Positions 17,477-26,312 are shown, counted from the stretch's first letter. The stretch is 64,000 nucleotides of DNA from Chloroflexota bacterium (GCA_034717495.1 JAYELL010000091.1:1-64000); one strand, 5' to 3'. Notes: generated by a model not told the origin, from the sequence alone. Numbers and translations are program-made.

Positions 17477-17505
17477 ATTATAACACAGATTACCGGGAAA
17501 GAAAA
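17477..17505 (-). promoter_or_regulatory. Extended -10 promoter of ftsK
   Basis: The minus strand reads TGTTATAAT (TATAAT at 17482-17477), an extended -10. A TTTTCT hexamer 17 bases upstream is a weak -35. Confidence 0.5.
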
Positions 17506-17536
17506 GCGCGTTATGTCACTTTAGGCCTTGAGGGGC

Positions 17537-19210
17537 TTACACCTCCAGCACCAACGGCAGAATCAACGGTCGACGACCGGTTTCCCGATAAACGACCTGC
17601 GCCAACGCGTCCTTGATCTTTGAGGCAAGAGCAGCGGGCGGTCCTTTGTGAACAAGGGCATCCCTGATGCTATCTTTCGCCAATTCAATCAGTTCCTCTG
17701 ATTCTCTCATGTAAACGAAACCCCGAGAGAGAATCTCGGGCTCAATGACGATCTCACCCGTGTCCTGATTCACGGCGGTAATGGCAACCAGGAACCCATC
17801 CTGGGAGAGATGGTGCCGATCGCGCAGAACGACGTGGCCGATATCTCCAACGCCCAGACCATCCACCAGCACGTGGCCTTCGGTAATCCGTTCGGCCTTT
17901 CTGGCCCAATCTGGTCCAAACTCCATAACCTGACCGCTCTCGATCACAAAGATGTGATCTTCGGGAATCCCCATGGATTCCGCCAGCCGCCCATGCAACA
18001 CCAGGTGGCGATATTCGCCGTGGATTGGAATGAAATACTTGGGCCGCACCAGATTGATCATCATTTTATGATCTTCCCGGCTACCGTGACCGCTCACGTG
18101 CACGTGGGCCAGCTCGTGGTAGAATACATTGGCTTGCAGTCTGAACAGGTTATTGATAGTACGGTTGACCAGTTCCTCATTTCCTGGAATTGGCACCGCC
18201 GAAATGATCACGGTGTCACCCGCGCGAACATTGACGCGATGCTCTTCCATGCTCATTCGGACCAGCGCGGAGGTAGGCTCTCCCTGGCTTCCGGTGCAGA
18301 TGATCACAACCTGATCAGGGGGAAGGCGTTCCATTTCCTCGTAGGAGAGCAGTTCGGTCGGATCGACATCAATATAGCCCAAGCGGATGGCCATGCGCGC
18401 GTTGTCCCGCATGGAGCGTCCGACCAGTCCTAGCCTTCTACCATGTTTTTGGGCCAGCTTCAAGACCTGGCTGACCCGCGAGATGTTCGACGCGAAGGTG
18501 GCAATGAAGATCCTTTCTTCTGCAGAGCGGAATATTCGATCGAATGTGTCGTCCAGTTCTTTTTCTGGAGGGGTGAAGCCCTCTACCTCGGCGTTGGTGG
18601 AATCCGAAAGCAATAAGAGCACGCCACGATCGCCCAGGGCCTGCAATTTGGCGAAATCAGTGAGGCGGCCGTCGACCGGATGTTGATCAAATTTGTAATC
18701 GGAGCCGTGGATCACCAATCCAGCTGGGGTGGTGACAGCCACGCCTACGGTATCCGGGATCGAGTGACATACATGGAAGAATTCTACTTTGAAGGGGCCA
18801 AGCTCCAGAATATCATCCGGTGTGATTACATTCAGATCGGCATCGTCGCGGTAACCTCGCTGGCGGAGTTTTACCTCCGCCAACCCCATCGTCAGTTGGG
18901 TGCCATACACGGGAGCATCGATCTGCTGAAGGACGTAGGGAAGGGCGCCGACATGGTCTTCGTGGCCATGGGTGATGATGATGGCTTCAATTTGATCGGC
19001 TCGTTGGACAAGATAGTCGATATCAGGGATGACAATATCAACGCCGAGCATGTCGCTTTCGGGAAACATCAGTCCTGCCTCGATAACCAACAGGTGGCCA
19101 TCGTAGTCGAGCACCATCATATTCTTGCCGATCTCGCCCACGCCTCCAAGGGGGACCACGCGCAGGGGCAGGATCGGCTCGCTTGAGTTGTATTCGGCAT
19201 TGGAATTCAA
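17537..19210 (-). CDS. rnj: Ribonuclease J
   Basis: RNase J is a metallo-beta-lactamase/beta-CASP ribonuclease with 5'-3' exo- and endonuclease activity in mRNA decay and rRNA maturation. The protein (~557 aa) shows the conserved start RVVPLGGVGEIGKNM, the zinc motif THGHEDHVGALPY, the later HGSDYKFD, and beta-CASP motifs such as CTGSQGEP and HVSGHGSREDHKMM. The Shine-Dalgarno AAGGAGA is seven bases before TTG 19210 but abuts ATG 19216, so TTG is the better-placed start. ATG 19216 would add two residues. It is a single-gene unit upstream of ftsK. Confidence 0.95.
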   Translation of the reverse strand: MNSNAEYNSSEPILPLRVVPLGGVGEIGKNMMVLDYDGHLLVIEAGLMFPESDMLGVDIVIPDIDYLVQRADQIEAIIITHGHEDHVGALPYVLQQIDAPVYGTQLTMGLAEVKLRQRGYRDDADLNVITPDDILELGPFKVEFFHVCHSIPDTVGVAVTTPAGLVIHGSDYKFDQHPVDGRLTDFAKLQALGDRGVLLLLSDSTNAEVEGFTPPEKELDDTFDRIFRSAEERIFIATFASNISRVSQVLKLAQKHGRRLGLVGRSMRDNARMAIRLGYIDVDPTELLSYEEMERLPPDQVVIICTGSQGEPTSALVRMSMEEHRVNVRAGDTVIISAVPIPGNEELVNRTINNLFRLQANVFYHELAHVHVSGHGSREDHKMMINLVRPKYFIPIHGEYRHLVLHGRLAESMGIPEDHIFVIESGQVMEFGPDWARKAERITEGHVLVDGLGVGDIGHVVLRDRHHLSQDGFLVAITAVNQDTGEIVIEPEILSRGFVYMRESEELIELAKDSIRDALVHKGPPAALASKIKDALAQVVYRETGRRPLILPLVLEV

Positions 19211-19365
19211 GGGCATTCTCCTTAGTACCAAAAGAGTCAGATTCTTGCACACCGGGCAAAAAGGTTAGCCACGAACTTAACGGCGAAGGAACGAAGGGCA
19301 AAAAGAACTTGAGAAATTAGCCGTTAGGTCTGTGGTAAATCCGCCCCCGACGCAGGTTTCTGCTA

Positions 19366-19980
19366 TCAAAACAGGCTAAGTTGTTGGTAGTCGTCCTCGG
19401 GAGGCGGATTGTTATCGTCGGTTGCGGGTTCCTGCAATTCCTCAAGAAGTGGAGGCAGCTCGGCGAAATCTTCCTTGATTGCCTGCATCCAACGGGGATT
19501 GCGCAGTGCCGCTGCAGGATGGAACATGGGGACGTATGCCCGGTTGCCAACTCGTTTGATCTGTCCGTGGATCCGGGTAATCGACTGGCCTGGGAAATAA
19601 CGGGACATGGAAAAACGGCCCAAAGTTACAATGATTTTGGGCTGAATCAACTCGATCTGACGATCCAGGTACTCCCGGCAGGCTGCGATTTCATTCTGTA
19701 GTGGGTCGCGGTTGCCGGGAGGACGGCATTTGATGACATTGGCGATGTAGACTTGCTCTCTGGAAAGGCCGATTCCCTGCAAAAGTTTCTCCAATAGATT
19801 GCCCGACGCACCGACAAAAGGACGGCCTTGCTGGTCCTCATGGAATCCGGGTGCTTCGCCAATAAACATGATCTGAGCGTCGTCGGGGCCTTCCCCTGGA
19901 ACGGCATGGGTTCGACCTTCACCGAGACGGCACTTCTGGCACATCCGAACTTCTTGGGCCAGACTCTCCAGTTCGGACAC
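19366..19980 (-). CDS. Family 4 uracil-DNA glycosylase with a C-terminal clamp-binding motif
   Basis: This enzyme removes uracil from DNA to start base-excision repair. The 204-aa protein has the four iron-sulfur cysteines of family 4 (C14, C17, C85 and C101), the active-site motif GEAPG at 41-45, and the late FHPAAALRNP uracil-recognition loop. After residue ~175 an acidic, proline-rich tail ends in QLSLF (200-204), which matches the bacterial sliding-clamp-binding consensus QL[SD]LF exactly. The start is GTG 19980 with a strong AGGAGGT five bases before it. A TAGACA-17-TAGAAT promoter lies upstream. Confidence 0.93.
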   Translation of the reverse strand: MSELESLAQEVRMCQKCRLGEGRTHAVPGEGPDDAQIMFIGEAPGFHEDQQGRPFVGASGNLLEKLLQGIGLSREQVYIANVIKCRPPGNRDPLQNEIAACREYLDRQIELIQPKIIVTLGRFSMSRYFPGQSITRIHGQIKRVGNRAYVPMFHPAAALRNPRWMQAIKEDFAELPPLLEELQEPATDDNNPPPEDDYQQLSLF

Positions 19981-20025
19981 AATTACCTCCTGATAGGGCT
20001 AATGGGTGGTGAAATGATGATTTTC

Positions 20026-20054
20026 ATTCTACCGCAGGCTGGCTCATTTGTCTA
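20026..20054 (-). promoter_or_regulatory. Promoter of the uracil-DNA glycosylase gene
   Basis: TAGACA (20054-20049) and TAGAAT (20031-20026) are separated by 17 bases on the minus strand. Each differs from consensus by one base. Transcription would start near 20019, about 40 bases before the GTG. Confidence 0.55.
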
Positions 20055-20161
20055 GGAATCGGGTACAATAACAGATGGTGAAACCCTCTCACCGGGTTCA
20101 ACGTATTGGGAGTGAGTGGGCCACAATTTTGGCAAAATCTGCAACCGGCAAGGAGCGAGGC

Positions 20162-21019
20162 ATGGATAATAATAACCGCAACACAACACTGATCGTGATC
20201 GTTCTGGCGATTTTCTCATGCTGCTGCATTATCATGATGACCGGTGGGGCTTTGATCGGAACTGCCGGTTGGCGTCTGGCACAGGATTTCGATGATCTGG
20301 CCAAGTTTGACGCGACCAACACTTTTAGCCAAACCTTTTCGGTTGACACGCCGGCCGAACTGGAAGTCGATATCGCTGCCGGGTCGGTCACGGTGACTGT
20401 CGGGGAAGGCAACATGATTCAGGTTGATACGGAGATCCGTGCCTACGACGTTTCCAGTGAGCGGGCGCAGGAGGCGCTGGATAAGGTGCGTTACTCGGCC
20501 ACCCAGTCGGGATCGAAGGTGAATGTAAGGGGAGAATGGTCGAACAAGACTCAGTGGCGAGCTCGTAGCCCTGAGATCAACGTGCGCGTCAGCGTGCCGC
20601 GCCGGACTGATATTGAAGTCAAGGTCGATGTGGGCAAGGTTCATCTTCAGGATGTAACGGGCGAAATTGACATCGAGACTGGTGTAGGTCGGGTTGATAT
20701 CGAAAACGTGACCGTGCCCGATGATTTCCGGATCCGGACAGATGTAGCCGATATGAACTTCACCGGCAGCTTGAACGAGGGAAGTGACTACACGTTCCAG
20801 AGCGATGTTGGCGCCATCAAGCTAACATTGCCGGCCAATAGCCGATTTGAGCTTGATGCATCCAGTGATGTAGGCAGTGTACTGGTGGATTTCGATATCG
20901 AAGGGGAGATCAGCCGGGATTTTGTCGGAAAGAGCGTTAAAGGTGTGGTTGGCGGGGAATCGGATACGAAGGTATCTGTTCAGACCAATGTGGGTGCGAT
21001 ATTAATCAGGCAACAGTAG
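20162..21019 (+). CDS. DUF4097-type beta-strand repeat protein, membrane-anchored
   Basis: This 285-aa protein has one N-terminal membrane helix (about residues 9-32, with three adjacent cysteines), then a long outer segment of short beta strands. The strands repeat a hydrophobic-V-x-V-D/T pattern (GSVTVTVG, VDVGKVHLQDVTG, GVGRVDIENV, DVGSVLVDFD, NVGAILI). This is the right-handed coil expected of DUF4097/putative adhesin proteins. The cargo or partner is unknown. ATG 20162 has AAGGAG six bases upstream. The in-frame ATG at 20075 lacks a site and would add a non-conserved extension. Confidence 0.75.
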   Translation: MDNNNRNTTLIVIVLAIFSCCCIIMMTGGALIGTAGWRLAQDFDDLAKFDATNTFSQTFSVDTPAELEVDIAAGSVTVTVGEGNMIQVDTEIRAYDVSSERAQEALDKVRYSATQSGSKVNVRGEWSNKTQWRARSPEINVRVSVPRRTDIEVKVDVGKVHLQDVTGEIDIETGVGRVDIENVTVPDDFRIRTDVADMNFTGSLNEGSDYTFQSDVGAIKLTLPANSRFELDASSDVGSVLVDFDIEGEISRDFVGKSVKGVVGGESDTKVSVQTNVGAILIRQQ

Positions 21020-21035
21020 ACTCAACCCTTTTTCC

Positions 21036-21069
21036 TTGTTAATACAGCAAGTATGATGTATACTATACA
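21036..21069 (+). promoter_or_regulatory. Promoter with overlapping palindromic operator of the toxin-antitoxin operon
   Basis: TTGTTA (21036-21041) and TATACT (21059-21064) are 17 bases apart. A perfect 13-bp palindrome, TGTATACTATACA (21057-21069), covers the -10 box. Ribbon-helix-helix antitoxins usually repress their own operon by binding such palindromes, so autoregulation is likely. Confidence 0.65.
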
Positions 21070-21101
21070 CTATCAAGTAGCTGTGTAGCAGGAGGTGTGG
21101 C

Positions 21102-21371
21102 GTGCCCAAAAAGGAAAAAGTCACATTGACACTGCCTTCCGAGGTTATGGACGCAGTCCGCGAGCAGGCATCACCCCGGGGCTACAGCAAATTCATCGCC
21201 GAGGCTGTGGTCTATTTCATCCAGGAGCGACGACGATTGGCCCTCCGGGAGAGATTGATCGCGGGTTATCAGACCCACGCCGAGCGTGACCAGGCATTGG
21301 CTGAAGAATGGCGCCACGTGGAGGAAGAAGTGTGGCCGGAATCCGTTGCCCCGATGGAGCAAGGGGAATGA
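21102..21371 (+). CDS. Ribbon-helix-helix antitoxin of a mazEF-type pair
   Basis: This 89-aa protein starts KKEKVTLTLPSEVMDAVREQA and continues GYSKFIAEAVVYFIQERRR. The single beta strand plus two helices is typical of RHH/CopG DNA-binding antitoxins. The C-terminal half, rich in Arg and Glu, should wrap and neutralise the toxin. The start is GTG 21102 with a strong AGGAGGTG. Its TGA overlaps the toxin ATG (ATGA), so the pair is translated in tandem. Loss of the antitoxin would free the mRNA-cleaving toxin. Confidence 0.8.
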   Translation: MPKKEKVTLTLPSEVMDAVREQASPRGYSKFIAEAVVYFIQERRRLALRERLIAGYQTHAERDQALAEEWRHVEEEVWPESVAPMEQGE

Positions 21372-21724
21372 CCGGGGAACGCTTCCGACGAGGAGACATC
21401 TGGACAGTGCATCTTGAGCCCGTTGTGGGCTCGGAGCAAGGTAAGACCCGGCCCGCCCTCGTTATTCAGAACGACATTGGCAATCAGTACAGCCCGGTGT
21501 TGATCGTGGCAGCGCTCACCTCTGGCGAAAACGCGCGTTACGACGTACAGGTCGAAGTGAAAGCGCCGGAAGGAGGACTGCAGCGCAACTCGCTGGTGCT
21601 CCTAAACCAGGTCCGCACGATAGACAAGCGACGGGTGGGGCGGTATTGGGGGCGCCTGTCCACGCAGACGATGCAGCGGGTTGACGAGGCCATCAAGATC
21701 AGCCTGGGCCTGGTGCCCATTTAG
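21368..21724 (+). CDS. mazF: MazF/PemK-type mRNA interferase toxin
   Basis: This 118-aa protein shows the PemK/MazF fold markers RRGDIWTVHLEPVVGSEQGK-type start, then TRPALVIQND, VLIVAALTS and the late LVLLNQVRTIDKRRV. MazF toxins cut single-stranded RNA at short sequence motifs and stop growth. The start is ATG 21368 inside the antitoxin stop (ATGA). The longer frame from 21308 would sit wholly within the antitoxin gene. All core strands are present, so the toxin looks intact. Confidence 0.9.
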   Translation: MTGERFRRGDIWTVHLEPVVGSEQGKTRPALVIQNDIGNQYSPVLIVAALTSGENARYDVQVEVKAPEGGLQRNSLVLLNQVRTIDKRRVGRYWGRLSTQTMQRVDEAIKISLGLVPI

Positions 21725-21745
21725 GCTATCGATCGCTGACCGGGG

Positions 21746-23122
21746 TCATTTCGCCTTCAGAGGCTCCCGCAACTCCTCGATTTGGGTTAGAACGGCAGAT
21801 CGGGCTGTGCCGCCATAGACGTCCCGTCGCTCCACCGAGCGCTCGAAATCGAAGACATCTTCCAGGTTCTCGTCGAACAACGAACTGATCGCCAGATAGT
21901 CATCGCGGCTAAGCTGACTCAGTCCGAGCCCCAGTTCCTCGCTGCGTTTTACCGCTCTCCCAACTAACTCGTGCGCTTGTCGAAAGGGCAATCCGCGGCG
22001 AACCAAATACTCAGCCAGGTCGGTGGCGAGCAGATCGTCACTCAAGGCGTCTTGCATCCGTCGGGGGTCGATCGACAGGGTTGTGAGTACCCCGATGGCT
22101 ACGGGAAGTGCCTGTCTCAGGCTGTCCACGCTGTCGAAAAGGGGCTGCTTATCCTCCTGGAGATCTTTGTTATAGGCTGCGGGTTGGGCCTTTAGCATAG
22201 TCAAGACGCCGACAAGGTTACCGACAAAGCGCCCACTCTTGCCGCGCAGAAGTTCAAGGGAGTCGGGGTTGCGTTTCTGGGGCATAATGCTGCTGCCGGT
22301 GCTGAATTCCTCAGCGACGGCGACGAAGCGGTATTCCCGGCTACTCCAAAGAATCAGGTCTTCCGCCCATTGGCTCAGGTGCACACCCAGCAAGGCAGCC
22401 CAGCTCAGAAATTCCACCACGTAATCGCGGTCTCGCACAGCATCCAGGGAATTGGCAATGGCTTGATCGAAGCCCAACTCAGCCGCCAGCAGATGACGAT
22501 CGACCGGGAAGGGGTTGCCTGCCAGTGCGCCGGCGCCCAGGGGGCAGCGGTTGACGCGGCGACGCAGATCAGCAAGACGCTCCCGGTCCCGTTGCCATGC
22601 CCAGGCATGACTCAGCAGCCAGTGGGACCAGCGAATGGGTTGCGCTGGTTGAAGGTGTGTATAACCTGGCATCAAGACGTCAATATGTCTCTCTGCCTGT
22701 TGGGCGGCGCCGCCGATCAACGAAACCAACAGGCTATCAAGGATGTCGATCTGATGGCGAAGCCACCAGCGCAGGTCGGTAGCTACCTGGTCATTGCGGC
22801 TGCGACCGGTATGCAGCTTGCCTGCGACTGGACCGATCAACTCACTCAGCCGCCGTTCGACCGCTGTGTGGATATCTTCGTCGCCGGGCTGTATCTCAAA
22901 TTGGTCTGTTTTCCACTCCTCGGCCACCTGTTCCAGCCCATCGATCAGGGCCTTGCGTTCCTGTTCGGTGATCAAACCAGCAGTCGCCAGGCCTTCCGCG
23001 TAGGCCATGCTGCCCAAGATATCCTCCAGCCAGAGCCGTTGGTCAAAGCCGATGGAGTCGTGAAACTCGCGCAGCAGGGGACTGGGTTCGGTCTCGAAGC
23101 GTCCACCCCAAAGTTGGGTCAT
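21746..23122 (-). CDS. argH: Argininosuccinate lyase
   Basis: ArgH splits argininosuccinate into arginine and fumarate, the last step of arginine synthesis. The 458-aa protein has LWGGRF at the start, the GDEDIHTAVE and TGRSRNDQVATD motifs, and the fumarase/lyase signature GSSIMPQKRNPD with the catalytic serine. ATG 23122 is six bases behind AAGGAGAG. The open frame extends to 23308, but that part is not ArgH. The aldo/keto reductase is 32 bp upstream and argJ 36 bp further, so all three probably form one transcription unit. Confidence 0.97.
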   Translation of the reverse strand: MTQLWGGRFETEPSPLLREFHDSIGFDQRLWLEDILGSMAYAEGLATAGLITEQERKALIDGLEQVAEEWKTDQFEIQPGDEDIHTAVERRLSELIGPVAGKLHTGRSRNDQVATDLRWWLRHQIDILDSLLVSLIGGAAQQAERHIDVLMPGYTHLQPAQPIRWSHWLLSHAWAWQRDRERLADLRRRVNRCPLGAGALAGNPFPVDRHLLAAELGFDQAIANSLDAVRDRDYVVEFLSWAALLGVHLSQWAEDLILWSSREYRFVAVAEEFSTGSSIMPQKRNPDSLELLRGKSGRFVGNLVGVLTMLKAQPAAYNKDLQEDKQPLFDSVDSLRQALPVAIGVLTTLSIDPRRMQDALSDDLLATDLAEYLVRRGLPFRQAHELVGRAVKRSEELGLGLSQLSRDDYLAISSLFDENLEDVFDFERSVERRDVYGGTARSAVLTQIEELREPLKAK

Positions 23123-23154
23123 CGGTCTCTCCTTGTCGTCATGCCAAATTTGGC

Positions 23155-24120
23155 TTAAAGTGGTTCCTGCCAGGCACTTGCTTCGGCGAGTTCCTCTACG
23201 TCTTTGGCGCTCAATGTGACCGTGGTCGCCTTGAGCGACTCCTGGAGCTGATCGACGCTGTTGGCGCCGAAGATCGGTGAAGTGATCAGCGGTTGGTGCA
23301 GAAGCCATGCCAGTGCGATCTGGGCATCGGTGGCACCGTGACGCTCGGCTACAGCATCCAACTTGTCCAGGATGGTGAAACCGTGGTCATTCAGGTAGCG
23401 CCGCATACCGCCAGCTCGCTGGCTTTCAGGCATCCTGTCTCTGCGATACTTGCCGGTCAGGAAACCTCCTGCCAGCGGGCTGTAGGGGATCACGCCAATA
23501 TCCTGGTCTTCGCATAGAGGCGCCAACTCGCGCTCGAATTCGGATCGGCGAATCAGGTTGTAATGGGGTTGGATACTGTCGTAGCGGGCCAATCCCAGCT
23601 TGTCGCTGGTCCACAGAGCCCTGGTTAGACGCCACGCCGGGTAGTTGGAGCAGCCCACGTAACGCACTTTGCCCTGGCGAATCAGGTCATCCAGCGCACG
23701 CATTGTTTCGTCGATGGGCGTCTCCTCGTCGTACCAATGTGTTTGGTAGAGATCGATGGTATCGGTCTGCAAACGGCGCAGTGAGTCCTCACATGCCTTG
23801 ATAAGATGAGAGCGGCTTAGCCCTTCGCCGTTGGGGCCATCCCACATACGGCCTCTCGCTTTGGTTGCCAGTACGATCTGGTGCCGGTTGTTGCGCTTTT
23901 TCATCCAGCGGCCGATGATTTCCTCGGAAACGCCGCCGGGGTTACCCTCGGCCCAGTGTGAGTAAATATCGGCGGTGTCGATAAAGGTGCCGCCAGCTTC
24001 GAAAAAGACATCCATCACCTGGACGGCCGTTTCCTCCGTGGCCGTCCAGCCCCATTGCATGGTTCCCAGACACAGCTCTGAGACCTTCAGACCAGTCCGG
24101 CCCAATCTTCTGTATTTCAT
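23155..24120 (-). CDS. Aldo/keto reductase
   Basis: This 321-aa NADPH-dependent oxidoreductase has a TIM barrel and the catalytic tetrad of the AKR family. These are the Asp and Tyr of FIDTADIYS, the Lys of LATKARG, and the His of YQTHWYD. Cofactor-binding motifs include [10 protein letters not shown] and [16 protein letters not shown] prefer ATG 24120 because AAAAGG is nine bases before it but directly touches the ATG at 24129. It sits between argJ and argH. It has no known role in arginine synthesis, so it may simply share the operon. Confidence 0.9.
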   Translation of the reverse strand: MKYRRLGRTGLKVSELCLGTMQWGWTATEETAVQVMDVFFEAGGTFIDTADIYSHWAEGNPGGVSEEIIGRWMKKRNNRHQIVLATKARGRMWDGPNGEGLSRSHLIKACEDSLRRLQTDTIDLYQTHWYDEETPIDETMRALDDLIRQGKVRYVGCSNYPAWRLTRALWTSDKLGLARYDSIQPHYNLIRRSEFERELAPLCEDQDIGVIPYSPLAGGFLTGKYRRDRMPESQRAGGMRRYLNDHGFTILDKLDAVAERHGATDAQIALAWLLHQPLITSPIFGANSVDQLQESLKATTVTLSAKDVEELAEASAWQEPL

Positions 24121-24156
24121 GAGTTTCATCCTTTTAAATCCCTTTGCTACGCCCTC

Positions 24157-25380
24157 TTACGTCCGATAGTGCGCGTTCAGCGTAACGTAGTCGTGAGTCA
24201 TGTCACTGGTCCAGACCGTTGCCTCAGCAGAACCCAGGCCCAGGTCAAGGTGGACGTGCAGATCGCTGCATTGGAAAATCGCGGCTGCCTCAGCTTCATC
24301 GTAGGGCAGTGGTGAGCCCTGGCAGACCACCTGCAGCGCTCTGTTTCCGTTGCCGGCGAACCACAATGAAACCTGCTCAGGCCTCAGGCTCACGCCGCCG
24401 TTGCCGGCTGCCATCAGCACCCGTCCCCAGTTTGCATCGCCACCATAGACTGCGGTTTTGAACAGGACCGATGTGGCGATGGTCCTGGCGACCTGGCGTG
24501 CCTCGGCTTCTGTTTCGACACCGGAAACGCGCACGGCCACGAATTTACTGGCGCCTTCGGCATCACGCACCATCTGCTGCGCTAAATCCTGACAGACCTC
24601 GGTCAATACTGCTTCGAAGGCCATCTTGTCGACCGGCCCGGCGAGTCCGTTGGCCAGGACGAGCAGGGTGTCGTTGGTGCTCTGATCGCCGTCCACTGTA
24701 ATGGCGTTGAAACTTCGATCCACGGCGCGGTCAAGTATGGACTGAAGGGCTGTGGACTCTATAGCGGCATCGCTGACAACACAGGCAAGCATGGTCGCCA
24801 TGTTGGGGTGAAGCATTGCCGCGCCTTTGGCGATTCCCACAAGAGTCGCCGTCGACAGGGATCGGCGCGCGGTTTTTGTTTTGGTATCGGTGGTCATGAT
24901 GGCCTGGGCCGCCCTTCCCAGGGCCTCATCGCCGAAGCTCTCAGCGTTCTGTATGGCCCGGGCGGCCTCGCCAATCCCCGCCTTGACCTTCTGCATTGGC
25001 AGTGGTACACCGATCACGCCGGTTGACATGACCAGGATCGAGCCGGCCGGCAGATTCAGCGAGGCTTCGGTTAATTGAGCCATCTGCCGGGCGTCAGCCA
25101 GTCCCTGCTGTCCGGTGCAGGCATTGGCGTTCCCCGCGTTAACCACAATGGCCCGAATGTTGTCAGGGTTCGCTTGAAGAGCCAGTTGATCGTACAGCAC
25201 TGGAGCTGCCGGAAACCGGTTCTGCGTAAAGACGCCAGCTGTCTGGCAAGGACTGGCGCTGGCAATAATGGCCAGATCGAGGGTCCTGTCCCCGTAGACC
25301 GCTGTCTCAGGTTTCAGGCCGCAGGATACGCCTGCGAAGCGAAAGCCGGACACGATTTCCAAATTGGCATTTCTTGTCAT
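24157..25380 (-). CDS. argJ: Bifunctional glutamate N-acetyltransferase / amino-acid acetyltransferase ArgJ
   Basis: ArgJ moves the acetyl group from N-acetylornithine to glutamate, recycling it in arginine synthesis. Some versions also use acetyl-CoA. The 407-aa precursor cuts itself before the threonine of MLHPNMAT-ML (about T196) to give two chains. The preceding TLVGIAKGAAM and later GDANWGRVLMAAG are family signatures. ATG 25380 is used. A TTG at 25389 is also possible because no strong Shine-Dalgarno site decides. argC, argB and argD are not in the window. Confidence 0.95.
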   Translation of the reverse strand: MTRNANLEIVSGFRFAGVSCGLKPETAVYGDRTLDLAIIASASPCQTAGVFTQNRFPAAPVLYDQLALQANPDNIRAIVVNAGNANACTGQQGLADARQMAQLTEASLNLPAGSILVMSTGVIGVPLPMQKVKAGIGEAARAIQNAESFGDEALGRAAQAIMTTDTKTKTARRSLSTATLVGIAKGAAMLHPNMATMLACVVSDAAIESTALQSILDRAVDRSFNAITVDGDQSTNDTLLVLANGLAGPVDKMAFEAVLTEVCQDLAQQMVRDAEGASKFVAVRVSGVETEAEARQVARTIATSVLFKTAVYGGDANWGRVLMAAGNGGVSLRPEQVSLWFAGNGNRALQVVCQGSPLPYDEAEAAAIFQCSDLHVHLDLGLGSAEATVWTSDMTHDYVTLNAHYRT

Positions 25381-25473
25381 CGAAAACAACTCGCTCGAGA
25401 ATCAGGTTAGATTCAACATCGTTGGTTGCTGTGCATTGGGCGGCCTGCAAAGGATTGCTGCTTGACTGGCGGG

Positions 25474-26235
25474 TCAAGCAATATCACCCGCCAGAAGTTC
25501 AGCCAGGTGACGGATCTGGCACGGGCTGTCGCGGCGGTTCAACTGACCGGCGATGTGCAGGAGACAGCCTGTTTCGCAGGTCACCACGAGGTCGGCGCCG
25601 CTGCTCTCGATGGCACGGACCTTGCGCTCCGCCATAGCGCTGGCAATTTGGGGCAACTGCACGCTGAACGGTCCACCGAAACCACAACAGGAGTCCGAAT
25701 CGGGAAGATCGACGATTTCTGTATCCTGAACCTGGGCAAGCAGAGCTTTTGGTTGCCGATCGATGCCCAGTGTTCGCAGAAGTTGACAGGCGGGATGATA
25801 GGTTACCTTGCCCTCGAATCTGGAGTCGATAGTCTCGATGCCAAGGACATCCACCAGAAATTCGGAAAGTTCGAAGGTGCGCTTTGCCATTGCCTTGGCC
25901 CTTTGGCGCCAATGGGCATCAGAAGCCAGCAACCGGGGATACTCGTGGCGGACCATTGCCACGCAAGTTGCCGATGGCGAGACGATCGCCTCAAACGGCT
26001 CGAAAACTTCGATCCAGTGCCTGGCGTTGTCGGTCGCTTCTCTTGTCCACCCGGCATGGTGTGCCGGCGCGCCGCAACAGGTTTGGTCCAGGGGAAACTC
26101 AACCCGCAGGCCCTGTTGCTCCAGTAAGCGCACGGTGGCTTCACCAACCTGCGGCCGGAAGATGTCCACCAAACAGGTGATGAACAGCGCAACTGTGGTT
26201 GGTCGGTTTGATCGGAATGGAGTCAGGTCTGGCAT
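25474..26235 (-). CDS. LutA/GlcF-like Fe-S oxidoreductase subunit (two CCG domains)
   Basis: This 253-aa protein has two cysteine-rich CCG domains, with CCGAPAHHAGW near the middle of the first half and CCGFGGPFSV in the second. It also has the companion cysteines (ITCLVD, ATCVAM, PACQLLR, ETGCLL). It matches LutA/YkgE, which with LutB and LutC oxidises L-lactate, and the related glycolate oxidase iron-sulfur subunit. LutB and LutC are not adjacent, so the electron partner is unknown. The ATG at 26235 has no evident Shine-Dalgarno. An 18-bp imperfect palindrome lies about 30 bases upstream. Confidence 0.85.
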   Translation of the reverse strand: MPDLTPFRSNRPTTVALFITCLVDIFRPQVGEATVRLLEQQGLRVEFPLDQTCCGAPAHHAGWTREATDNARHWIEVFEPFEAIVSPSATCVAMVRHEYPRLLASDAHWRQRAKAMAKRTFELSEFLVDVLGIETIDSRFEGKVTYHPACQLLRTLGIDRQPKALLAQVQDTEIVDLPDSDSCCGFGGPFSVQLPQIASAMAERKVRAIESSGADLVVTCETGCLLHIAGQLNRRDSPCQIRHLAELLAGDIA

Positions 26236-26265
26236 GGGGTTTGAAATGGTCAATGGTTACTGGAA

Positions 26266-26283
26266 AATTGTCAGCTGTCAATT
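26266..26283. promoter_or_regulatory. Imperfect 18-bp palindrome upstream of the LutA-like gene
   Basis: AATTG-T-CAGCTG-T-CAATT has 16 of 18 symmetric positions and lies 31 bases before the ATG. AATTG...CAATT half-sites resemble those of GntR-family lactate regulators. This is an analogy only, and no regulator is in the window. Confidence 0.35.
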
Positions 26284-26312
26284 GGCAATGGTAGCTCTGA
26301 TCCGGCGGCTGG

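Noticed and set aside
19217-19365. TAACGGC...GCCGTTA inverted repeat between RNase J and the uracil-DNA glycosylase gene
   Set aside because: Arms of seven bases 35 bases apart without a T run are too weak for a terminator or operator call.
20048-20069. Rightward promoter TTGTCT...TACAAT before the DUF4097 gene
   Set aside because: The spacer is only 10 bases. The TAGACA/TAGAAT pair on the other strand explains the region better.
22370-23158. A 262-codon open frame antisense to argH
   Set aside because: Shadow of a strongly conserved gene, with no ribosome-binding site or family features.
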